DNA of 64,000 bases from contig JBGPGE010000009.1 of the NCBI GenBank assembly GCA_041483675.1, positions 1-64,000 on the forward strand, read 5' to 3'. The translations under genes were made by a program, and so were the position numbers. Shown here piece after piece: positions 42,101 through 48,955 of this stretch. The notes beneath the pieces were generated by a model. That model was not told the origin of the DNA, did not search any database, and saw only the letters and a program-made list of their open reading frames with translations. Each line of letters opens with the position of its first letter. Within the stretch, counting starts at the first letter, position 1. This DNA is from 2-12-FULL-60-19 sp041483675 (GTDB lineage Bacteria > Desulfobacterota > Binatia > UBA9968).

Positions 42101-42808
42101 CAGGAAGCCGTGCGATACTATTTCCTCGGCTTCTCCGCTCCTGACTGCAAATATAGGCGCTGCGGCTTTTCCGAGGTGTTGGTCCAGATCGCGTGTCCTG
42201 GCAATCGTGAGGTTGTTCCGGTCGATGATCGTTCCGATCCGGTCAGGCGGAATCTTCTGCTCTTGCAGGAGACGCGTCAGGAAGGCTGAAGAAGCGCTCG
42301 ACGTGAGCACATACTTGAGCCGGCCGTTTGCGAGAACCGGCACGCCGACCGCAATGAGCCATTGATTGGAAGCCGGGCCGTAAAAGAGATCGGAAACGGC
42401 CGGCTCCCCGGTTTCCGGCACCTGATTGAGGATACTGGCAGCGCCTGCTCGCGGAAGGCGCGACCCGAAGGGAAATCGCGTGCTCACGATCTGCTGGCCT
42501 GAGAGATCGATCAGCACGATGGCACCCCACCCTCCGTGTGCAGCGAGCACGCGGGTGGCTTGCTCGTGGAACCGCCTCAGGTCGCCGACTTCCAGGTGCT
42601 CGGACGTCGCAAGCCCTTTCAGGCTGCCCATCCATGCTCCGACCTCATGATCGACGGCGTGCGAGAGAGCGCGGGCCGTATTGAGTAATCCGTCCTCTAC
42701 GGCAGCCTCTTGCTCTCCGAAGAACAGGATGATCATTACGCCGCCGAATATCAGCACCGGCAGGACGGCGACAAGGACGAGCGCGATGAGGTACGAGCGT
42801 AGCTTCAT
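39149..42808 (-). CDS. Sensor histidine kinase (Cache-HAMP-PAS-PAS-GAF-GAF-HisKA-HATPase)
   Basis: A 1219-residue kinase, the largest of the three paralogues. Cache sensor with flanking TMs (1-310), HAMP-like linker, PAS 1 (FRTAVEAAPNGMMTVNREG... VVDISERRQ, about 345-470), PAS 2 (LEAAANGIVITDNQGTILWVN... IKQDITERKR, 475-595), GAF 1 (ALQDISQIILTSSDMSMTLEKIL), GAF 2 (ALHEIDLAITSTLDLRTILNVLLEKTERLL), HisKA (FLSVMSHELRTPLSVIMGYTGML) and HATPase (INNALKF, VADTGVGIP, GVGLGLYIVKKF). Like its neighbour it has a heptamer-encoded insert, here about 45 residues, just before the WVELGVADTGVG box. It is first in the leftward kinase string. No receiver domain or partner regulator is in the window. Confidence 0.93.
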   Translation of the reverse strand: MKLRSYLIALVLVAVLPVLIFGGVMIILFFGEQEAAVEDGLLNTARALSHAVDHEVGAWMGSLKGLATSEHLEVGDLRRFHEQATRVLAAHGGWGAIVLIDLSGQQIVSTRFPFGSRLPRAGAASILNQVPETGEPAVSDLFYGPASNQWLIAVGVPVLANGRLKYVLTSSASSAFLTRLLQEQKIPPDRIGTIIDRNNLTIARTRDLDQHLGKAAAPIFAVRSGEAEEIVSHGFLREGEQVVAARHRSVLSGWTVGLAAPLSTIESPVWRSLLITAGVGFVLLLSGILFATILGRKIAAPIAALAQATGGEKQVQVARDIFPRIYEVDRTAQAIRGAADALMRSEEKFRTAVEAAPNGMMTVNREGTIVMVNAQIEKSFGYAREELIGRSVDILVPERFRSKHREGMMGYFAHPQPRQLGAGIDLFGVRKDGSELPLEIRLSPIDLPEGLMVLATVVDISERRQAAARLRLQSAALEAAANGIVITDNQGTILWVNPAFTALTGYDAAEVIGANPKILKSEVHDRSFYADLWATILSGKVWQGEIVNRRKDGTLYTEDQTITPVRNSQGEVTHFIAIKQDITERKRAEKALDSRYEEMRALQDISQIILTSSDMSMTLEKILDKALSIGSFDLGVIRLLDPATDLLEPTASRGYKNPENIESHRKKARDDASGEFSLRTMQRTGPRVEEDVPQCDGLRTWKKEGVRSAVIVPVRTENEILGVVQLGSRTPRKFSPGDIHLLEAIGNQMGIAVQKARLHAQTQQNLARIRALHEIDLAITSTLDLRTILNVLLEKTERLLPYVAASAVRLIERETGELIPIVCRNLPEEEWKAATAAAAKEGIVRLLAQGDHSPVATLNVQTHGGSLAPDFLRKHGLASSLRVPLTAKNEVLGVVTFFTSEEHEFGREEIEFLSTLAGQGAIAIQNAQLYQGSVQQADELQRRTLELETANKVKGEFLSVMSHELRTPLSVIMGYTGMLKDGMLGALNPRQQEALQKVLGRAAEQIDMVNEIMQTTQLEARTVKPDLRPTDLGGLLTGLKSEYDTTFDKQNVALLWDFPSEPIRIATDGPKVRQILQNLINNALKFTGQGTITISARVTEGRRQKAEGRSEEEQKGRRQEAEGKREENPSETPASCLLPPASGRWVELGVADTGVGIPKEKLGRIFDKFYQVDSSETRLYGGVGLGLYIVKKFTELLGGQIDVESEVGKGTTFTVTLPA
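39384..39519. repeat. Heptanucleotide repeats inside the third kinase ATPase domain
   Basis: Four units of gaggcag type, then about twelve units of the ttctgcc / tgccttc type, in coding frame. The position is homologous to the insert at 36612 but the unit is different, implying independent insertions or replacement of repeat type. Confidence 0.9.
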
Positions 42809-42962
42809 GTGTTAGCTGTCAGCGTTCAGCTATCAACTCAAACGAAGCATGAGTATCCGCTTCGCAGAAAAACCTGTCAAGCGCTAATCGAAGCTAAGTA
42901 CTCGCGGCAACGCCTTGGCAATTCTTCCTCTTTTCCAACCGTTGTGTTAGCAAAGTGACCGG

Positions 42963-43652
42963 ATGGAATCTCTCGGCCGGCTCAATCAAACCATCGTTCG
43001 GTGCCGGAAATGTCCGCGGCTCGTTCGCTGGCGCGAGCAGGCGGCGAAGCAGCCGCCGCGCCGTTATCAGGGCGAGCGCTACTGGGCGAAGCCGCTGCCG
43101 GGATTCGGCGACCCAAATGGACGGCTGCTGATCGTGGGTCTCGCGCCGGCGGCGCATGGCGGTAATCGGACGGGAAGAATCTTCACCGGCGACCGCAGCG
43201 GGGACTGGCTGTACGGAATGCTGCATGCGTTTGGTTTTTCCAGCCAGGCGACGTCGGTTGGTCGAGACGATGGATTGAAGTTAACAGATTGCTACATCAC
43301 CGCCGCCGTCCGCTGCGCGCCGCCGCTGAACAAGCCGGCGTTATCGGAGTTTGAGCGATGCCGTCCCTATCTGGTCGAGGAGCTAAAGCTGTTGAAGCGC
43401 GTCCGCGTAGTCGTCGCGCTCGGAAAAATCGCTTTCGATTCTTTTCTGAAAGCCTACCGGGAAAACGGCGGGACTATTCCCAAACCGCGCCCGCCGTTCG
43501 GCCACGGCTCCGTCGCTCAACTTGGCGACAACCTCGCGCTGCTGGGCTCGTATCACCCGAGCCAGCAGAATACTTTCACCGGGAGGCTGACACGGGAGAT
43601 GTTTCATTCTGTTTTCGAGAAAGCGAAAGAAGTGCTGAGTGCTGAGGACTGA
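42963..43652 (+). CDS. Type-5 uracil-DNA glycosylase (UDGb)
   Basis: A 229-residue family-5 UDG. Motif 1 GLAPAAHGGNRTGRIFTGD and motif 2 SYHPSQQNTFTGRLT are diagnostic of UDGb. Cys in VRCRKCPRL and later DCYITAAVRCAPP plus FERCRP supply the Fe-S cluster. It excises uracil, hypoxanthine and related bases. The last codons (EVLSAED) are encoded by the first units of a gtgctga heptamer array, so the C-terminus is repeat-derived. Transcribed alone, divergent from the kinases. Confidence 0.93.
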   Translation: MESLGRLNQTIVRCRKCPRLVRWREQAAKQPPRRYQGERYWAKPLPGFGDPNGRLLIVGLAPAAHGGNRTGRIFTGDRSGDWLYGMLHAFGFSSQATSVGRDDGLKLTDCYITAAVRCAPPLNKPALSEFERCRPYLVEELKLLKRVRVVVALGKIAFDSFLKAYRENGGTIPKPRPPFGHGSVAQLGDNLALLGSYHPSQQNTFTGRLTREMFHSVFEKAKEVLSAED

Positions 43653-43733
43653 GTGCTGAGAAAAGGCAGACGCTCTTACCTCAGTCCCTCAGAGCTCAGT
43701 CCTCAGCACTCATACCTCAGTCCTAATTTCCTG
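43631..43733. repeat. Heptamer array with a perfect 16-bp inverted repeat
   Basis: gtgctga-type units run out of the UDGb gene; complementary ctcagtc-type units follow. AGTGCTGAGGACTGAG (43638-43653) is exactly complementary to 43695-43710, giving a 16-bp stem with a 41-base loop. It may terminate UDGb transcription. Confidence 0.85.
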
Positions 43734-43779
43734 CCTGTTGCCTGCTGTCAGCTTAAGGGAAACATGCTATAGAAACCCC

Positions 43780-46656
43780 ATGCCGAAGGATTACCCAGAG
43801 ATCGCCGCCGCGCTGAGGAAAAGAGTCAAGGGGGAAGTCCGGTTCGACAAGTACTCGCGCCTGCTCTATTCCACCGACGCCTCGATGTACGAGATCGAGC
43901 CGGTGGGCGTCGTCATCCCGCGCCACAAAGGCGACGTGCAGGCGACGATCGAAGTCGCCAAGCGGTTCAGTGTTCCGATCCTGCCGCGCGGCGGCGGCAC
44001 TTCGCTCGCCGGGCAGACGGTCGGCCACGCCATCGTGCTCGATTTTTCCAAATACATGAACAAGGTTTTGGAGGTGAATCAGGAAGAGCTTTGGTGCCGC
44101 GTCCAGCCGGGCCTGGTGCAGGACGAGTTGAATGCGCACGTGAGACCGAGGGGGCTGCTCTTCGGCCCCGACACTTCGACTTCCAACCGCGCGACCATCG
44201 GCGGGATGATCGGCAACAACTCCGCCGGCGCCCATTCTCTCGCCTACGGAAAGACGCTCGATCACGTTGTGGAGTTGACGGCCTTTCTGTCCGACGGCAG
44301 CGAAGTCGCGCTCAAGGACGTTTCCGGGGCTGAACTGGAGACTAAGAGCAAGGCGAAAACTCTGGAAGGGCAAATCTACCGCTCAGTCTCCCAGCTCGCG
44401 CAAACGCATCAGAACGAAATCCGCGCGCGCTACCCCAAGATCATGCGCCGGGTTTCCGGTTACAACCTCGACGAGTTCGTCAAGCCGCAGCCGTTCAATC
44501 TCGCCCGCATGATCGTCGGCTCCGAGGGAACGCTCGCGTGCGTGGTGGAAGCCAAAATGCGTCTCGTGCCAAAGCCCAAGTGGACGGCGCTCGACGTGAT
44601 CCATTTTCACGACGACATCGAAGCGCTCGAATCGGCGCAGGCTATTTTGGAGACCGCGCCGTACGCGCTGGAATCGACCGACAGGACGATTCTCGATCTC
44701 GCCCGCGGCAACATTGTCCAGTCGAAACGGCTGGGCTTCGTCCAGGGCCATCCGACCTCCCTGCTGATAGTCGAGTACGCCGGCGAAACGGACGAAGAAG
44801 TAAGGGAACAGGTTCACAAGTTGGAGGAACTGCGGAAGTCGAAGCATATCGGTTACGCGGCGACGCAGGCCTTCAAGCCGGAAGAGGTTCGCGCCGTCTG
44901 GGGCGTGCGCAAGGCGGGGCTCGGCCTCTTGCTCGGCACCAAAGGAGACAAAAAACCCATCGCTTTCGTCGAAGACACCGCGGTCGAGCCGGCCAGGCTC
45001 CCTCAATTCATCAAGCGGTTTCAGGAGATTCTCGCGCGCCACGACGCGACGGCCGGCTACTACGGCCACTGCTCCGTCGGCTGCATGCACATCCGGCCGT
45101 TCATCAATCTCAAGGAACAGAGCGAGGTCCAAAAGATGACCGCCATCGCCGGCGAAGTCACCGAGCTGGTGATGGAATTCGGCGGCGCGCTCTCCGGCGA
45201 GCACGGCGACGGCCTGGCGCGGAGCCATTTCAACGAGCGGCTTTACGGCCCGGCGCTCTACGGCGCGTTTCGCGAGGTCAAGCGCGCGTTCGATCCGAAA
45301 AATCTGATGAATCCGGGAAAGATCGTCGACGCGCCGGCGATGACCGAATCGCTCCGCATCGGGCCGCATTATAAAACGTGGATGCCGGCGACCATGCTGG
45401 ATTTCAGCCAACAGGGCGGTTTTACCGCCGCCGTCGAGATGTGCAGCGGCATGGGCGAGTGCCGCAAGAAGCTCGACGGCACGATGTGCCCGTCGTACAT
45501 GGCGACGCTCGATGAGGAGCACTCGACGCGCGGGCGGGCCAACGCGCTGCGCGCCGTGCTCTCGGAAAAAGTGCCGGCGCAGGAGTTCAAGGGAAAACGG
45601 CTCTACGAGGTCCTCGACCTCTGCCTCGAATGCAAGGCCTGCAAGGCCGAGTGTCCCTCCAACGTCGACATGGCGAAGCTCAAGTACGAGTTTCTCTACC
45701 ACTACTACCGCGCCAACGGCCTGCCGCTGCGCAACCGGCTGTTCGGCGGGATCGAAGGGTTAAATCGCTGGGGATCGCGTCTCGCTCCGTTCTCCAATTG
45801 GATGGCGAAGCTGAAGCCGGCCCGCTGGCTGCTTAAGTGGATCGCCGGCATCGATTCCCGGCGGCCGCTGCCCCGTTTCGCCGTGGAAACCTTCGAGCGC
45901 TGGTTCGAGGGGCACCACCCCGAGATCAAGCGCGAGGCTGGAAGCGTGCTGCTCTTCCACGACACCTTCAACAATTTCAACACGCCCGCCACGGCGATTG
46001 CCGCGACGCTTTTTCTGGAGCGGGCGGGATACCGCGTGACGCTCGCCGAGAAGCGCTGCTGCGGCCGGCCCATGATTTCCAAGGGCATGCTCGAGGAGGC
46101 ACGCAACAACGCCGCGTGGAATGTGGAGCGGCTCTTTCCGTGCGCGCGCAGAAATATCGCGATCATCGGATTGGAGCCGTCCTGCATCCTGACGCTGAGA
46201 GACGAATATCCCGATCTCCTGCGCACCGAAGAGGCAAAAACCGTCGCCAAACATACTTTTTTATTGGAAGAGTTTCTGCTGCGCGAGCGGCAGGCTGGCA
46301 GGCTCACACTCGAGTTTCCGAAAAACGGCCGCAAGGCGCTGCTCCACGGCCACTGCCATCAGAAAGCCCTGGTCGGCAGCGCCCCAACCGTCGAAGCGCT
46401 CAACTGGGCCGGCTTCGACGTGTCGGAAGTGGATTCCGGCTGCTGCGGCATGGCGGGCTCCTTCGGTTTTGAAAAAGAGCACTACGATCTCTCCGTCGCC
46501 ATCGGCAACCGCCGTCTCGCTCCCGCCGTGCGCGCCGCCGACGCCGCCGTCGAGGTCGTCGCCTCCGGCATCTCCTGCCGCCAGCAGATCGAGCATCTCA
46601 CCGGCCGCAAGGCCAAGCACCTGGCGGAAGTGTTGTGGGAAAGCCTCGGAAAGTAA
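43780..46656 (+). CDS. FAD-binding and Fe-S oxidoreductase (D-lactate/glycolate dehydrogenase-like fusion)
   Basis: A 958-residue fusion. The N-terminal half is a PCMH/FAD_binding_4 flavoprotein (VGVVIPRHKGDVQATIEVA, ILPRGGGTSLAGQTVG, TSTSNRATIGGMIGNNSAGAHS) with the FAD-oxidase C-terminal domain (GHCSVGCMHIRPFI, GEHGDGLARS). The C-terminal half has two 4Fe-4S motifs (CSGMGECRKKLDGTMCPSY; CLECKACKAECPSNVDMAK) and two CCG domains (KRCCGRPM; DSGCCGMAGSFG). It oxidises a 2-hydroxy acid and passes electrons to quinone or a cytochrome. ATG 43780 is preferred over an upstream in-frame codon. The last 81 bases before its end are duplicated at 47984. Confidence 0.92.
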   Translation: MPKDYPEIAAALRKRVKGEVRFDKYSRLLYSTDASMYEIEPVGVVIPRHKGDVQATIEVAKRFSVPILPRGGGTSLAGQTVGHAIVLDFSKYMNKVLEVNQEELWCRVQPGLVQDELNAHVRPRGLLFGPDTSTSNRATIGGMIGNNSAGAHSLAYGKTLDHVVELTAFLSDGSEVALKDVSGAELETKSKAKTLEGQIYRSVSQLAQTHQNEIRARYPKIMRRVSGYNLDEFVKPQPFNLARMIVGSEGTLACVVEAKMRLVPKPKWTALDVIHFHDDIEALESAQAILETAPYALESTDRTILDLARGNIVQSKRLGFVQGHPTSLLIVEYAGETDEEVREQVHKLEELRKSKHIGYAATQAFKPEEVRAVWGVRKAGLGLLLGTKGDKKPIAFVEDTAVEPARLPQFIKRFQEILARHDATAGYYGHCSVGCMHIRPFINLKEQSEVQKMTAIAGEVTELVMEFGGALSGEHGDGLARSHFNERLYGPALYGAFREVKRAFDPKNLMNPGKIVDAPAMTESLRIGPHYKTWMPATMLDFSQQGGFTAAVEMCSGMGECRKKLDGTMCPSYMATLDEEHSTRGRANALRAVLSEKVPAQEFKGKRLYEVLDLCLECKACKAECPSNVDMAKLKYEFLYHYYRANGLPLRNRLFGGIEGLNRWGSRLAPFSNWMAKLKPARWLLKWIAGIDSRRPLPRFAVETFERWFEGHHPEIKREAGSVLLFHDTFNNFNTPATAIAATLFLERAGYRVTLAEKRCCGRPMISKGMLEEARNNAAWNVERLFPCARRNIAIIGLEPSCILTLRDEYPDLLRTEEAKTVAKHTFLLEEFLLRERQAGRLTLEFPKNGRKALLHGHCHQKALVGSAPTVEALNWAGFDVSEVDSGCCGMAGSFGFEKEHYDLSVAIGNRRLAPAVRAADAAVEVVASGISCRQQIEHLTGRKAKHLAEVLWESLGK

Positions 46657-46694
46657 CTTGAAACTTCGAATGAGTAAAAGGCGCCGGTTAGATT

Positions 46695-47786
46695 TCAGGT
46701 CCGCTGTTCCGCCTTGAGTCGAACCATCGGATCCAACTCTTTGTCGCTGGTTGGAAGGTACACCTCTTCCGGCCCGAGAAAGTCTCCGAAATAACCCTTG
46801 GAGACAAGGTGCGACCGAACTAGGTGGCACATGTGACAAGGACTCGCATACCCTTTCTCTCTTTTGTACCCGAGCCGCTCCGCCAGCCGTAATAGTCCGA
46901 GCGGCCCCTCATCGACCAACACCTTGACGATCGGGTTTTCTCGGAACCTTGCGGGGTCTTGCGCTTTCCTAATAACTTCCACCAGTCCCCCTTCCGTGCG
47001 GTCGGCGTTCCCGGCTAGGATACCGATACAGCGGCTGCCGAAGAAAACGTTTCCATAAGGGTCGAGATGGATCGAGTCGAAGCGGGTAAAAAGCTCATCC
47101 ATACAGCGTTTTGCCCCAAAAGCCTCGGCGCGTTGCTGCCGCAGATAGGGAGCGATCGCGTAGGCTGCGTTGCCGGTCATGGAGAGTCGCCGGCCGCCGG
47201 CCTTGACAAGCTCGGCCACGCGTTGAGCTACAACGGGCCTGACGTTGTTGCCGAGCTGTGCCTGCCGGCCTTCGATAACTTCCGACGCCAGACGAAAGCC
47301 CCGATCGACGAAACTGACCGGCACCCACTCCGCATGATACGCATCGCGGCTGAAACGGACACGCCTCGTTAATCCTTTGAGGACGTCCAAAACTTTTCGA
47401 GTACGCGACTCGTCCCTGCACCAGAAGCCGTTGGTTTCTAAAACGCCGACGGCATTGCCGTAAATCTCGAGGAAAACGCGCAGGATATTCCGCAGGTGCC
47501 CGGCATAGAGCAACGGCTCCCCGCCGGTGACCTGAATGCCTTCGCTCGGCACTCCCAATCGCTTCAACGCGGAAAAATACTCTCCGGCCTTCTCAAGAGG
47601 AATCAATCCGCCTTTATGCGGGCCACAAGCGTACCGGCAATGTCGGCAGCGCGCGGAGCACTTATAGGTGAGCAAGATTCCTGCGCTTCGTAGACGAGGC
47701 GTCGCAGGCGAATCGACCGCGGTCTGTTGGAGTTTCGCCTCGCGCTTGCGAGGCGTTCGTTGGAGGATAAGTCGCAACAAACTCAT
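46695..47786 (-). CDS. Radical SAM protein
   Basis: A 363-residue radical SAM enzyme: the cluster motif C-x3-C-x2-C is in LTYKCSARCRHCRYAC (Cys 43, 47, 50), followed by GIQVTGGEPLLY (GGEP motif) and VGVLETNGFW. Further Cys (KRCMDELF, GSRCIGIL, SPCHMCHLV) may bind an auxiliary cluster, as in SPASM-like enzymes. Start ATG 47786 has a CGGAG site; a TTG five codons upstream is an alternative. Substrate unknown. The gene lies in a segment bracketed by an 81-bp direct repeat, between the flavoprotein gene and the NRPS operon. A role in NRPS product tailoring is possible but unsupported. Confidence 0.87.
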   Translation of the reverse strand: MSLLRLILQRTPRKREAKLQQTAVDSPATPRLRSAGILLTYKCSARCRHCRYACGPHKGGLIPLEKAGEYFSALKRLGVPSEGIQVTGGEPLLYAGHLRNILRVFLEIYGNAVGVLETNGFWCRDESRTRKVLDVLKGLTRRVRFSRDAYHAEWVPVSFVDRGFRLASEVIEGRQAQLGNNVRPVVAQRVAELVKAGGRRLSMTGNAAYAIAPYLRQQRAEAFGAKRCMDELFTRFDSIHLDPYGNVFFGSRCIGILAGNADRTEGGLVEVIRKAQDPARFRENPIVKVLVDEGPLGLLRLAERLGYKREKGYASPCHMCHLVRSHLVSKGYFGDFLGPEEVYLPTSDKELDPMVRLKAEQRT

Positions 47787-47983
47787 CAAGAATCTCCGCA
47801 ACGGAGCGCCTGCCGGGTCTCGAAACCGAGTTTTCCAGCGAGCGATTCGATCGGTTCAAACGCTTCGCCCCGACGGCGATCGGGTTTCGAGGATTGTTTT
47901 ACCCCTAGCATCGCTCCACGCTATCGTCAAGCCGTAAAGCCGGGGGAGCCGCGACTCGCCGAGTGAAACAGAGATCACACACG

Positions 47984-48073
47984 GCCTCCGGCATCTCCTG
48001 CCGCCAGCAGATCGAGCACCTGACCGGCCGCGAGGCCAAGCACCTGGCGGAAGTGTTGTGGGAAGCAGTATAA
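47984..48073 (+). pseudogene. Detached 3' end of a flavoprotein/Fe-S oxidoreductase gene
   Basis: These 90 bases encode the C-terminal 29 residues of a protein like the one at 43780-46656 (CRQQIEHLTGREAKHLAEVL then a different end, WEAV and stop). Over 81 bases it differs from 46561-46641 at three positions, two of them synonymous. There is no upstream remainder of the gene: the sequence before it is unrelated. It is a gene remnant that marks the far boundary of the radical SAM segment. Confidence 0.88.
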
Positions 48074-48074
48074 C

Positions 48075-48150
48075 AGTTTCAAGTTTTCAGTTCTTAGTTT
48101 TTAGTTGGGGGATGGGGTAACTCAACACTTAGAACTCAAAACTAAAAACT
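48075..48150. repeat. Heptamer-like repeats forming an imperfect inverted repeat
   Basis: Units such as agttctt / agttttt on one side and aactcaa / aactaaa on the other have period seven and can pair imperfectly. They lie between the gene remnant and the 3' end of the transferase gene and could serve as the NRPS operon terminator. The rest of the 47787-48142 gap (about 200 bases before the remnant) shows nothing recognisable. Confidence 0.6.
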
Positions 48151-48915
48151 TTGCGCCTTTGAATCGGTTTGCCATTTCCATTCCCAGCATTTAAGTCGCC
48201 ACTCGTTTCCTTCCGCGATAATCGTGCCCGCATAGCCTGGGCCGGGCTCCAACTCGCGCAGCGACCAGCGGGAAGCTTCCGCCGCGTCGTCTCGAACGTT
48301 GAGCAGCGCGGCCGGCTCGCCGGGAGACAAGGAGACGCTGAAAGCGTCGAGCGGCGCCTTGAGTCCGTTCCCTTTCGCCTTGACGTAAGCCTCTTTGCGC
48401 GTCCAGCAGTCGAAGAACGCCTTTTCTCGGTCGCTCGCGGGCAAAGATCGAAACACGGCGACTTCTTGAGCAGAGAAGAAGCGTTCGGCGATTTTTTCGG
48501 CGTCCGCGTTGCATTTGATATGCTCAACGTCAATGCCGAGTTCGCGGCCCCGGCTGAAGGCATAGAGCGCAAGGCTGTGGGAGTGGGACAGGTTGAAATG
48601 AAGGGCCGACTCTTCGCCGGCAAGACGCGGCTTGCCGGAGGCGCCGTAGTGGAATTCCAGTTGAGACGGCTCTTTGTGAAGGTAGCGGCCGAGCAGAATA
48701 CGCAGCAAGGCCCGCCCCGCGATGAACGCTCCGCGATCTTTTTCGAAGTGAAACCGGTCGGCTCTCTCGCGCTCGTCGGCGGCGAGGATCGGCGCCAGCG
48801 CTTTGATCTGCGAGGGCGAGACGCTTAACGCAGCGCGCCAGACGTGGACTTCGTCGGGTAAGAGATCGATGAATTCCGGCGGGCTTTTCCACGAAGGATC
48901 GGCGGCAGCGCTCAT
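48142..48915 (-). CDS. 4'-phosphopantetheinyl transferase, Sfp type
   Basis: A 257-residue Sfp/Gsp-type transferase. Motif 2 GIDVEHI at 127-133 (Asp129, Glu131 for Mg) and motif 3 FFDCWTRKEAYVKAKG with Glu175 are intact; ASGKPRL and FNLSHSHSLALYA precede them. It loads the phosphopantetheine arm onto carrier-protein serines. It lies 40 bases after the last NRPS gene in the same operon, so it most likely activates the five carrier domains encoded here. Confidence 0.95.
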   Translation of the reverse strand: MSAAADPSWKSPPEFIDLLPDEVHVWRAALSVSPSQIKALAPILAADERERADRFHFEKDRGAFIAGRALLRILLGRYLHKEPSQLEFHYGASGKPRLAGEESALHFNLSHSHSLALYAFSRGRELGIDVEHIKCNADAEKIAERFFSAQEVAVFRSLPASDREKAFFDCWTRKEAYVKAKGNGLKAPLDAFSVSLSPGEPAALLNVRDDAAEASRWSLRELEPGPGYAGTIIAEGNEWRLKCWEWKWQTDSKAQSF

Positions 48916-48955
48916 ACAGCCGACCCCGAATCGCGAGTCGCGGGCGATGGCGGCT

